Notes under the pieces: generated by a model
Seen by the model: only the letters and a program-made list of their open reading frames with translations
Told to the model about the DNA's origin: nothing
Databases searched by the model: none
NCBI GenBank assembly: GCA_947502765.1
Contig: CANNBA010000016.1
Span: 1-52,725 of the forward strand
Origin: BACL11 sp945865535
GTDB taxonomy: Bacteria; Bacteroidota; Bacteroidia; Flavobacteriales; BACL11
Direction of reading: 5' to 3'
Length of the DNA: 52,725 nucleotides
Position numbers and translations under genes: made by a program
Part shown: piece by piece, positions 36,110-44,150 of the stretch
Layout: each line of letters starts with the position of its first letter
How positions within the stretch are numbered: position 1 is the stretch's first letter

Positions 36110-38317
36110 TTATTGTTTTATTATTTTAATCACAGAGTCTCCTGACTTTACAAAATAAATACCACTTTCCCAGTTGCTGATATCAATTGATGTTGCGTCA
36201 TTTTCTGAATAAACTTTCTGACCCATCATATTAAACACAGTAATAGTTTGAGTAGTTCCTAATATATAAATTCTAGTATTAGAAGGATTTGGATAGACTC
36301 TAAATTTACTCTCATAATTTATATCGCTATTTCCAGTTATAGGTTCATTGTTAGCGTCATAAGTAGGGCCTTGATATTGCATAGTACCACTTCCATTTGG
36401 AACACGGGCATAACCCACATTATTTGGCATATTTACGTAATGAACTGCATCAAGAACTACACCTACAGGACTGGTTAAATACACTTCCTCATCATCTGCA
36501 GATAAACGATAAGTAGTATGCAAACCATTTTGAGTATTTCCAGCTGTATCACACCAAATAATTAAATAATCATTAGCCGCAATAGTAACATTTGGGAAAG
36601 ACCATTTTGTAAGATCAGTTTCATTGTCAGATAAATAATATCCATTGAGATTCAAACTAAAGATATTTCCATTATACAGCTCTACCCAATCATCATACTC
36701 GCCATTTTGATCAGCAACTGATGAAATATTACTTGCCATTATTTCATTAATTACCAATTTACCAACAACTGCTAATTGGTGAAATTCTTTTTCAGCTCGC
36801 TCTGGAGAAAAAATTCCAGCATTATTATTCTCTGCATAAAAGTAATACTGAACATCTCTGGCATCAACAGCAATAGTTGCACCAAAAACCCCATCTCCTG
36901 CAGTTCCATCACCATGTTGCCCATCATCAAACATTTGCAACTTTTCAAACTTATCAGAAAAATCAAATCGATATCCTAAATAGGCGTAATTTGAATTTGA
37001 AATCTGTGCAGTAATATTGATAGTTGTATATGGCAAAACAGTTGTAGGGCTTGATGAAATATTAGAAATTACTGGAGGGGGTGCTGTAAATTGTGAAAGA
37101 GCTTGTAAAAATGTAACTCTTGCTTGCATTAACTGCGATATCCCAACAATATTAGAAACAGAACTGCTGGTATTACTTATAAACTGAGCATGAGAATAAA
37201 ATGTATTAGGGTCGGCAATCACATAACTATCGATTACAGACTGTAGCGCTAATGCCTGACTATTGTAATAATTAGTTGAAAATTTTTCATCTATAATAGT
37301 TCGCATGTGTGCAATATACATTCTTTTATACCTATCAGATGAAAAGATTTTATTACACATCTTATTTTGGTTACTTGTACTTTGATGAAAAACATCCAGC
37401 TCTTGCAAATCCTGAGTAGTAACAGGATTTTGCAAGCCCATAGTAAATGTTCCAAAAGCTTGATTCATATCCCATAATAGTATTGAAAATCTACCATTAT
37501 TATCTTTAAACAAATAATAATTATGAGGTACCCCATTTATAGGTCCATCTAAACCTACTATTAGATTTTCAAAAGCCATCATCCACAGGCTTCTATCAAT
37601 ATCCAAAACATTTTCAACATCAGTGAAATGATTATTTAAAGTATCTAGAAAATTGCCTAACTCTGTCCAATCATCTGCAGATTGTATTTCATAAGCTTTT
37701 TTGTAACAATTAGTATCTGCAAAATAACTTAATATTCCTAAGGGACCATTAGGGCATCCACTAACTATTACATTTGTATTGTCTGCTTTAAAGAAAGGAC
37801 CTTTACGCTCATAAAAATGTTCATTAGTAAAATCATCATCAATGGACTGTATGCATCCAAATAGACCGATTAAAACTCCATCCACAGACACATTTGCATA
37901 AGTAGCTTTTGGAGCGGGCATATAATCCCTTGCCATTTGATAACTTAGCACCTCCCGAACAAAAGTAGGATCTTTAAATCCATTAGATAATTTCAATACA
38001 TTATACCCATTTATTGATTGGCCATTTATGATTTCATCCAATTTTATATTCATTGGATTTTTCACATTATTGATATTGTAGGAACTATTGCCTTTATATT
38101 TAATTCCTATACTTTCATACTTTATCCCATCAATGAATATGGAATCTGCTATTAAACGCTCACCAATATCATTAGCATAATACACATCTAGCGAATCATC
38201 CCAACTTGGATCATTAAAATAAATCTCAATTTGACGCACTCCAATATCAAAAACATCTTGAGAAAAAGAAGAAAAAGAAAAAAATATAAAATAAAAAAAT
38301 AAAAAAAATCTATTCAT
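36110..38317 (-). CDS. CotH-kinase family protein with lamin-tail and T9SS sorting domains
   Basis: The 735-residue protein has a signal peptide (about 1-19, ending SFSQ). A CotH domain (about 35-390) contains IGIKYKGNSSYN, LKLSNGFKDPTFVREVLSYQMA, HFYERKGPFFKADN and the kinase-like FSILLWDMNQAFG. CotH proteins are atypical kinases; spore-coat CotH phosphorylates coat proteins. A lamin-tail domain (about 520-640: LVINEIMASN, WVELYNGN, YYLSDNETD) and a T9SS type A sorting domain (about 665-735: FRVYPNPSNTRIYI, WESGIYFVKSGD) follow. It should be exported and surface-attached. It heads the lipoprotein-VTC-DUF4956-DUF2490 unit. Confidence 0.92.
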   Translation of the reverse strand: MNRFFLFFYFIFFSFSSFSQDVFDIGVRQIEIYFNDPSWDDSLDVYYANDIGERLIADSIFIDGIKYESIGIKYKGNSSYNINNVKNPMNIKLDEIINGQSINGYNVLKLSNGFKDPTFVREVLSYQMARDYMPAPKATYANVSVDGVLIGLFGCIQSIDDDFTNEHFYERKGPFFKADNTNVIVSGCPNGPLGILSYFADTNCYKKAYEIQSADDWTELGNFLDTLNNHFTDVENVLDIDRSLWMMAFENLIVGLDGPINGVPHNYYLFKDNNGRFSILLWDMNQAFGTFTMGLQNPVTTQDLQELDVFHQSTSNQNKMCNKIFSSDRYKRMYIAHMRTIIDEKFSTNYYNSQALALQSVIDSYVIADPNTFYSHAQFISNTSSSVSNIVGISQLMQARVTFLQALSQFTAPPPVISNISSSPTTVLPYTTINITAQISNSNYAYLGYRFDFSDKFEKLQMFDDGQHGDGTAGDGVFGATIAVDARDVQYYFYAENNNAGIFSPERAEKEFHQLAVVGKLVINEIMASNISSVADQNGEYDDWVELYNGNIFSLNLNGYYLSDNETDLTKWSFPNVTIAANDYLIIWCDTAGNTQNGLHTTYRLSADDEEVYLTSPVGVVLDAVHYVNMPNNVGYARVPNGSGTMQYQGPTYDANNEPITGNSDINYESKFRVYPNPSNTRIYILGTTQTITVFNMMGQKVYSENDATSIDISNWESGIYFVKSGDSVIKIIKQ

Positions 38318-38459
38318 GGAAAGAGTTTATTAATTATTAAGCGGGTGTAAAGTTAACTTAAATTTATGAACTATTAAATAGAGATAACAATTACTCAATT
38401 AAAATAGGAAAACTAGTCAATAATTATTCTTTTTTTTAAATCTTATAATTAATAAAATG

Positions 38460-39248
38460 TTACTGTATTTTCTTGTTGATAGAATAAATTTCTTTAGCCT
38501 TATCCCAATAAACATCCATTGCTTGAAGATTCATCTCATCTAATTTTAAGTTTTCTTTTTCAATTAATGTTTCCATAATTTGAAAACGCTTAATAAAGCG
38601 CTTATTTGTTCTTTCCAAGGCATCCTCTGGGTTCACATTAATAAACCTTGAATAATTAGTTAGCGCAAAAAGCACGTCTCCAAATTCCGATTCTATTTTA
38701 TCTTTATCTCCCTTTTTAACTTCAATCTTGAGTTCTTCAATTTCCTCTAAAACTTTATCCCAAACTTGATTTTTATTATCCCAATCAAAACCAATACCTC
38801 TTACTTTCTCTTGAATACGAAATGATTTTACTACAGCAGGTAGCGATTTTGGAACTCCTTCCAAAACTGACTTTTTACCTTCTTTTAATTTTAATTTCTC
38901 CCAATTCTTTTTTACTTCTATTGCATCTTTGACTTTTACATCTCCATAAATATGAGGATGTCTATGTACTAATTTATCGCAAACAGCATGAATTACATCT
39001 GAAATATCAAAATCATTAGTTTCTGAAGCAATTCTAGAATAAAAAACAATATGAAGCAAAATATCGCCAAGCTCCTTTTTAACTTCTTCCATATCTTTAT
39101 TTAAGATAGCATCAGAAAGTTCATACAACTCCTCAATGGTAAGATAACGCAGGCTATCCATTGTTTGATCTTTATCCCAAGGACATTGCTCTCTTAACTC
39201 ATCCATAATTTTGAGTAAGCGCTCAAATGCTTTTGTTTTATTTTCCAT
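38460..39248 (-). CDS. mazG: MazG, nucleoside triphosphate pyrophosphohydrolase
   Basis: MazG hydrolyses (d)NTPs to monophosphates and pyrophosphate, cleansing non-canonical nucleotides. The 262-residue protein has two MazG helical domains. The first has CPWDKDQTMDSL, TIEELYELSDAI and KELGDILLHIVFYSRIA with ExxE and D metal ligands. The second (about 125-255) has LEEIEELKIEVKKGD and ESEFGDVLFALTNYSRF. The joining segment FRIQEKVRGIGFDW is typical. The 142-base stretch before the CotH gene (38318-38459) is AT-rich with no convincing terminator. Confidence 0.95.
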   Translation of the reverse strand: MENKTKAFERLLKIMDELREQCPWDKDQTMDSLRYLTIEELYELSDAILNKDMEEVKKELGDILLHIVFYSRIASETNDFDISDVIHAVCDKLVHRHPHIYGDVKVKDAIEVKKNWEKLKLKEGKKSVLEGVPKSLPAVVKSFRIQEKVRGIGFDWDNKNQVWDKVLEEIEELKIEVKKGDKDKIESEFGDVLFALTNYSRFINVNPEDALERTNKRFIKRFQIMETLIEKENLKLDEMNLQAMDVYWDKAKEIYSINKKIQ

Positions 39249-39265
39249 TTTTAATTTTTACCTTA

Positions 39266-39273
39266 CAAACTTA
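39266..39273 (-). promoter_or_regulatory. Candidate -7 box of mazG
   Basis: The minus strand reads TAAGTTTG, matching TAnnTTTG, 17 bases before the mazG ATG. No -33 match at 19-base spacing. Confidence 0.33.
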
Positions 39274-39293
39274 AGTATTACTAGCATTTATAG

Positions 39294-39301
39294 TAATTTT
39301 G
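39294..39301 (+). promoter_or_regulatory. Candidate -7 box of the NqrM-like gene
   Basis: TAATTTTG matches TAnnTTTG and lies 16 bases before the ATG at 39318. The position 19 bases upstream reads TTAA instead of TTTG. Confidence 0.4.
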
Positions 39302-39317
39302 CATCAAATTATTTCAA

Positions 39318-39521
39318 ATGGATTTCTCAACAATTTTTCTTATAACTATTTTTATGTTGGCTTTTGTATTTGCTGGAATAGGAATTAAACTACTATTAAA
39401 GAAAAATGGCAAATTCTCTGGAACTTGTGCTAGTCAAAGTCCATTTCTAAATAAAGAAGGAGAATCTTGCAGTTTATGTGGAGCTTCTGCTGAGGAAAAA
39501 TGTAAAAATGAAGAAGTCTAA
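39318..39521 (+). CDS. Small membrane protein with four cysteines, NqrM-like
   Basis: The 67-residue protein has one N-terminal membrane helix (about 5-27), a basic KKNGK stop-transfer and a C-terminal tail with four cysteines (37, 51, 54, 62) in GKFSGTCASQ and GESCSLCGASAEEKC. NqrM, which helps build the iron site between NqrD and NqrE, has the same plan: one helix, then a G-S/T-C motif and three more cysteines. Cys spacing here differs. The gene is convergent with apbE (stop codons overlap), beside nqrFEDCBA. Role in Na+-NQR maturation is inferred. Confidence 0.72.
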   Translation: MDFSTIFLITIFMLAFVFAGIGIKLLLKKNGKFSGTCASQSPFLNKEGESCSLCGASAEEKCKNEEV

Positions 39522-40708
39522 TTAATAATCCTCTCTAACATTTTAGGACTAGTATAAGTCTTCCAATTCCCATCTTTTTCTGTATAAACCAAATAGATTT
39601 CAATGTCGGAATGTTGGGCGACAAATTGCTTTGTTTGCGCTACTCCCATCACCATAAATGCAGTAGCATAAGCATCTGCTAACATGCAATTATCATGGAT
39701 TACCGTTACACTCAAAAGACTATTTTGTGCAGGAAAACCAGTTAAAGGACTTATAACATGAGAATACTTAACTCCATCTTTTTTGTAGAATTTACGATAA
39801 TTACCTGAAGTAGCTAATGCCTTATTTTCCAAATCTAATATGAACTGAAAGCGTTCATTAGTATCAATATTTTCTAAAGGTTTATCAACCCCAACCCGCC
39901 AAATATTACCCTCATCATTTCTTCCTTTTGCTAAAAGTTCACCACCCACTTCAATCAAATAGTTGTGAATATCTTTACTCTCTAAAAAGCGAGCAATTAG
40001 ATCCACTGTAAACCCTTGTGCTATTGCATTAAAATCCAAACTCATATTTTGTGGCATAATTAATGAGTTTCCTTTTAATTTAATTTTTTGAAAACCAATA
40101 TCCTGCAAAATACTTCTAAATTTTGCAGAATCAATCACAAAAGAAGTTGCTGAGTTATCCTTTGGTGGCTTTATATTATCAACCAAAAGCATATTTTTTG
40201 GTTTATCTTTTTTAATCTTTAGAGTATCAATCACAAGAATATTCCTTGGTTTTGCTTGTTTGATTTTTGCAGAATCAACCACCAGAGAGTCTCCTAAATT
40301 ATCCTTTTTTAACTTTGTAGAATCAACCTCTAATGAAGCTGCTAAGTTAGATTTGTAGAATCCCCATGCTTTTACAAGTGGGGAAATGGAACAATCAAAA
40401 TTCCCTTCACTTTCCAAAAAGACCTTTTGAGCTGCCAAAAAAACTTCATTAAAAAGAGTGTCTGTTTTTAAATACTCCCCTTTATTCAGTTTCGAAATAA
40501 GAGAATAATCCTTATAAATTGAAAGTGAACTATCTACTTCTTGTAAAATACTATCAATTTGAAATTGAAAATCTTCTCCATTTTCCGACATGTATTTTAT
40601 ATGATAGTAACTCCCCTGGGCCTCTCCAGAATTAGTTACCAAAATAGTAGTATCAGAAGATGAACAAGAAAAAAGAATTAGAAGAAATAAATAGAAAAAT
40701 TTTCTCAT
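39518..40708 (-). CDS. apbE: ApbE, FAD:protein FMN transferase (lipoprotein) with a repeat insert
   Basis: ApbE attaches FMN through a phosphodiester bond to threonines of NqrB and NqrC. The 396-residue protein has a lipobox ending LLILFSC (Cys15). Conserved motifs are YYHIKYMSENG, SLSIYKDYSLISKLN, VKAWGFYK, LDFNAIAQGFTVDLIA, IEVGGELLAKG, ALATSGNYRKFY, YSHVISPLTGFPA and MLADAYATAFMVMG. It is longer than usual because about 64 residues (128-191) form four tandem 16-residue repeats in the N-terminal part of the domain. It lies 68 bases after nqrF. Confidence 0.93.
   Translation of the reverse strand: MRKFFYLFLLILFSCSSSDTTILVTNSGEAQGSYYHIKYMSENGEDFQFQIDSILQEVDSSLSIYKDYSLISKLNKGEYLKTDTLFNEVFLAAQKVFLESEGNFDCSISPLVKAWGFYKSNLAASLEVDSTKLKKDNLGDSLVVDSAKIKQAKPRNILVIDTLKIKKDKPKNMLLVDNIKPPKDNSATSFVIDSAKFRSILQDIGFQKIKLKGNSLIMPQNMSLDFNAIAQGFTVDLIARFLESKDIHNYLIEVGGELLAKGRNDEGNIWRVGVDKPLENIDTNERFQFILDLENKALATSGNYRKFYKKDGVKYSHVISPLTGFPAQNSLLSVTVIHDNCMLADAYATAFMVMGVAQTKQFVAQHSDIEIYLVYTEKDGNWKTYTSPKMLERIIN
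40136..40327 (-). repeat. Four tandem 48-bp units inside apbE
   Basis: The encoded 16-residue units are VDSTKLKKDNLGDSLV, VDSAKIKQAKPRNILV, IDTLKIKKDKPKNMLL and VDNIKPPKDNSATSFV, followed by a host-like VDS/IDSAKFRSIL boundary. In-frame 48-bp periodicity preserves the reading frame and points to slippage-type expansion from the IDSAKF sequence of the native protein. Confidence 0.85.
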
Positions 40709-40714
40709 AAGAAC

Positions 40715-40722
40715 AAAGATAA
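40715..40722 (-). promoter_or_regulatory. Possible -7 box of apbE
   Basis: The minus strand reads TATCTTTG, matching TAnnTTTG, but only 6 bases before the apbE ATG. It would imply a leaderless transcript. apbE may instead be read through from nqrF. Confidence 0.28.
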
Positions 40723-40776
40723 GAATTGTTACAAAGAATAAATACAGAAAAAGGAAGATTATTAAGAAATTATATC

Positions 40777-42090
40777 TTAACCTCCAAAATCATCCCATCG
40801 AACATTCTCATCAGGTATTCCAAAATCATCAGCCATTTTTATAATCGCTTGATTCATTAATGGTGGTCCGCAGAAATAGAGTTCAATATCTTCAGGAGAT
40901 GCATGCTTAGATAAAAATTTATCAATAACTATTTGATGAACAAAGCCTTTAAACCCATCACCATTTGGATCATCAAGATCTTTCTTTTCCACCCAATTAT
41001 CTTCTGGTAATGCATCTGATAAGACTAAATAAAATTTAAAATTTGGAAAATCTTTTTCTAAATCTCTAAAATAATGAATGTAAAAAAGTTCAGCTCTTGA
41101 TCTACCTCCATACCAAAAAGTAACTTTTCTTCCTGTTTTAAGAGTTTTGAATAATTCATAAAGATGTGAACGCATAGGAGCCATTCCAGCTCCACCACCA
41201 ATATAAAGCATTTCTGCATCAGTATCGTTAATAAAAAACTCTCCATAAGGACCCGAAATACTTACCTTATCACCTTCTTTTAAACCAAAAATATAGGAAG
41301 ACGCTATACCAGGATTTACATCAGCCCAAGCATTTTTATTTCTATCCCATGGAGGGGCCGCAACTCTAACATTCAGCATTACTTTTTTACCTTCAGCAGG
41401 ATAAGATGCCATAGAATATGCTCTAACAATTTCCTCATCATTTTTCATAACTAAATTCCTTAAAGCATAATTTCCTTCAGCCCAATCTTTCTCAAATTTA
41501 TGAGGTTCTCCAGGGTGATCTTGAGGATGAGCGGTAACATCCATTTCTGAATACTTTACTTCACACTCTGGAATATTAATCTGAATATATCCACCTGCAA
41601 TATAATCCATATCCTCTGGAAGTTCAACAATAAACTCTTTAATAAAGGTAGCCACATTATAATTAGATACTACAGTAGCTTCCCATTTTTTTACTCCAAA
41701 AATTTCTTCTGGAATATGAATTTCCATATTCTCTCTTACTTTAACTTGACAACTTAATCTGTAATTATCTGCAATTTCTTTTCTAGAAAAATGAGGCGCT
41801 TCAGTAGGTAAAATACCACCCCCTCCTGAATTTACTTGACACGTACACTGAATACAAGTACCTCCTCCACCACAAGCAGAAGGTAAAAAAATACCTTGAT
41901 TTGATAAAGTTGAAAGCAAAGTGCCTCCACCATCAACAATAAGCTCTTTTTCTCCATTAATTTTAATTGTAATTTTTCCTGAAGGAGAAAGTTTTGCTTT
42001 CAAAAAAAGTAAGATAGCCACTAGTGAAAGAATAACTAGCAAGAAAACCACTATAGCGCTTAATAGTGTTGTTGAACTTAATAATATCAT
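40777..42090 (-). CDS. nqrF: NqrF, Na+-NQR subunit F (NADH dehydrogenase subunit)
   Basis: NqrF takes electrons from NADH through FAD to a 2Fe-2S cluster. The 437-residue protein has an N-terminal membrane helix (about 8-30) and a ferredoxin domain with cluster ligands Cys73, Cys79, Cys82 and Cys114 (ACGGGGTCIQC, RLSCQV). The FAD domain contains RAYSMASYPAE. The NADH domain has GGGAGMAPMRSHL, TFWYGGRSRAEL and the C-terminal FCGPPLMNQAI. It is the last gene of the nqrABCDEF order. Confidence 0.97.
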   Translation of the reverse strand: MILLSSTTLLSAIVVFLLVILSLVAILLFLKAKLSPSGKITIKINGEKELIVDGGGTLLSTLSNQGIFLPSACGGGGTCIQCTCQVNSGGGGILPTEAPHFSRKEIADNYRLSCQVKVRENMEIHIPEEIFGVKKWEATVVSNYNVATFIKEFIVELPEDMDYIAGGYIQINIPECEVKYSEMDVTAHPQDHPGEPHKFEKDWAEGNYALRNLVMKNDEEIVRAYSMASYPAEGKKVMLNVRVAAPPWDRNKNAWADVNPGIASSYIFGLKEGDKVSISGPYGEFFINDTDAEMLYIGGGAGMAPMRSHLYELFKTLKTGRKVTFWYGGRSRAELFYIHYFRDLEKDFPNFKFYLVLSDALPEDNWVEKKDLDDPNGDGFKGFVHQIVIDKFLSKHASPEDIELYFCGPPLMNQAIIKMADDFGIPDENVRWDDFGG

Positions 42091-42107
42091 ACTTTAATAT
42101 TTTGAAA

Positions 42108-42725
42108 TTATAATTTAATCCCCATAAAACTCATAAAAGCTATACCCATTAAACCTGTAATGATAAATGTAATACCTAATCCTCTTAAAGCGGGTGGTAC
42201 ATTTGAGTATCTTATTTTTTCGCGAATAGCTGCAATCCCAACAATTGCCAAAAACCAACCAACACCAGAGCCCACCCCAAATACCGTAGCTTCAGTAATG
42301 GTGCTGTAATCTGACTCTTGCATAAAAAGTGCCCCTCCTAAAATCGCACAGTTTACTGCAATCAGAGGTAAAAAGATTCCTAATGAGCTGTATAATGCTG
42401 GGGAGAACTTCTCGATAACCATTTCAACTAACTGTGTCATAGCAGCAATAACTGCTATAAACATTATAAAAGAAAGAAAAGATAAATCAACCGTTTGGAA
42501 TTTTGGATCTAGCCAAACTAAAGCCCCTTCTTTAAGCAAATAATTTTCTAGTAAATAATTTATAGGGATAGTAATTCCTAATACAAAAATTACAGCTGCT
42601 CCTAAACCAACTGATGTTTTTACTGTTTTGGAAACTGCCAAATAGGAACACATTCCTAAAAAATAGGCGAATATCATATTGTTAATAAAAATTGACTTTA
42701 TAAATATATTTGCTAATTCTTCCAT
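42108..42725 (-). CDS. nqrE: NqrE, Na+-NQR subunit E
   Basis: I use the ATG at 42725 (MEELANIFIKSIFINNMIFA), the normal NqrE start; an upstream in-frame ATG at 42779 lies inside nqrD and adds only charged sequence. The 205-residue integral membrane protein has six helices. Cysteines in GMCSYLA and VNCAILGG are positioned as the ligands that, with those of NqrD, bind an iron centre in the membrane. It conducts electrons and probably helps in Na+ movement. The start overlaps the end of nqrD by nothing and begins 8 bases downstream of its stop codon. Confidence 0.95.
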   Translation of the reverse strand: MEELANIFIKSIFINNMIFAYFLGMCSYLAVSKTVKTSVGLGAAVIFVLGITIPINYLLENYLLKEGALVWLDPKFQTVDLSFLSFIMFIAVIAAMTQLVEMVIEKFSPALYSSLGIFLPLIAVNCAILGGALFMQESDYSTITEATVFGVGSGVGWFLAIVGIAAIREKIRYSNVPPALRGLGITFIITGLMGIAFMSFMGIKL

Positions 42726-42733
42726 ATTTCTAT

Positions 42734-43378
42734 TTATTTCGATTCTATTAATTTTTGATTTTTCATCCTTTGAATCCATATAATAATACCTACTGCAATC
42801 AATGCCATTGGAGGTAATATCATCATTCCATTATTTACATATCCGGCTTCATAAAATCCTAGCTTGTCTAAAACTGGATATCCAAAAAGAGTTCCTGATC
42901 CTAATAATTCTCTAAAAAATGCTACTACTACTAAAATTAACGCATATCCCAAACCGTTTCCTATACCATCTAAAAATGATTTCCAAGGACTATTAGCCAT
43001 AGCAAAAGCCTCTAGTCTTCCCATTACAATACAATTGGTAATAATCAAGCCAACAAAAACAGAAAGTTGCTTACTAACATCATATACAAACGCTTTAAGC
43101 ACCTGATCAACTAATATAACCAAAGCTGCAATAACTACTAATTGCACAATAATTCTAATTCGAACAGGTATTAATTTTCGCATCAATGAGATTATCACAT
43201 TAGAAAAAGCAACTACGACCAAAACTGATATTCCCATAACAATTGCAGGCTTTAACTGAACTGTAATTGCTAATGCAGAACATATTCCTAATACTTGAAC
43301 TGTAATAGGATTATTATCATTAAGGGGATCGCTTAATAATTTGATATGCTTTTTAGATAATAAAGAATCTTTATTCAT
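42734..43378 (-). CDS. nqrD: NqrD, Na+-NQR subunit D
   Basis: The 214-residue protein has six membrane helices and is homologous to NqrE in inverted topology. Cysteines occur in LGICSALAI and ITNCIVMGRLEAFAM, matching the iron-ligating positions. The SPWKSFLDGIGNGLGYAL motif is typical of NqrD/RnfE. It starts 16 bases after nqrC. Confidence 0.96.
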   Translation of the reverse strand: MNKDSLLSKKHIKLLSDPLNDNNPITVQVLGICSALAITVQLKPAIVMGISVLVVVAFSNVIISLMRKLIPVRIRIIVQLVVIAALVILVDQVLKAFVYDVSKQLSVFVGLIITNCIVMGRLEAFAMANSPWKSFLDGIGNGLGYALILVVVAFFRELLGSGTLFGYPVLDKLGFYEAGYVNNGMMILPPMALIAVGIIIWIQRMKNQKLIESK

Positions 43379-43394
43379 AATCTTATTGTGTTAC

Positions 43395-44147
43395 TTAATT
43401 ATTAATAACTGCTAATGAATTTATTTGAACCATTACTTGCTCAACTTCACTTTTAGCTTTTATTTTTTCAAAATAAGCTAAGTACATACTTAATCTTTCT
43501 GATAGCATGTCAGTAACTCCATCAGAAGTAATGGTACCACCTGAAATTCCATCTACAGCATGCATATCTCCCTTAGAATAACCCACTTTAACTACCTTAA
43601 TTGAAGTGAAATTTAAACCTTCAAAAATTGTTTTGCCTGCAAAAGGCTCTTGAAAAAATGGTTGATTAATCTCTGCTCCTAATCCTGGAGTTTCTCCTTT
43701 ATGATCAAAAACAGCACCATAGACAGTAGTCAAATCATCTTTCAAGGCTATAAAACCCCAAATCGGTCCCCAAAGACCCTTTCCTCTTAATGGTATTATA
43801 TAGCTTGTAGCTCCATCAATTTGACTAATAAAAAGTGGCAATAGTTGGGTATTCACATCTTTCTTCATCTCTTTACTTAAATCAATATCAAAAGCAGAAC
43901 CCTCCACTTCTTCACCTTTATTGTTAAGTACAATCTCACTTTTAATATATTCGGAATATTTTGCTTGTGCATTTTCTCTATCAATAGTAATACCAACAGA
44001 ACTTAGTATATTCTGTTTTTTCTCTAATACTATATTGCTATCTTGAAAAGGCTTTAACCCAATTGCAGCATAAGCTAGTGCAGCCGCTACAATAATTACC
44101 ATTATTGATGCAAAAAAAACAGTGTAGGAATTTTTATTTATATCCAT
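43395..44147 (-). CDS. nqrC: NqrC, Na+-NQR subunit C (covalent FMN)
   Basis: The 250-residue protein has one N-terminal membrane helix (about 9-30) and a periplasmic FMN-binding domain. The FMN-acceptor motif is DGISGGTITSDGV with Thr205 expected to carry FMN; the family consensus is SGAT, here SGGT. GLWGPIWGFIAL and GETPGLGAEI motifs are present. ApbE encoded nearby is the enzyme expected to attach the flavin. It is 3 bases downstream of nqrB. Confidence 0.96.
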   Translation of the reverse strand: MDINKNSYTVFFASIMVIIVAAALAYAAIGLKPFQDSNIVLEKKQNILSSVGITIDRENAQAKYSEYIKSEIVLNNKGEEVEGSAFDIDLSKEMKKDVNTQLLPLFISQIDGATSYIIPLRGKGLWGPIWGFIALKDDLTTVYGAVFDHKGETPGLGAEINQPFFQEPFAGKTIFEGLNFTSIKVVKVGYSKGDMHAVDGISGGTITSDGVTDMLSERLSMYLAYFEKIKAKSEVEQVMVQINSLAVINN

Positions 44148-44150
44148 AAT

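Noticed and set aside
39518..40708. CRISPR-like array in apbE
   Set aside because: The 48-bp units are contiguous, in frame and without spacers; they are a coding tandem repeat.
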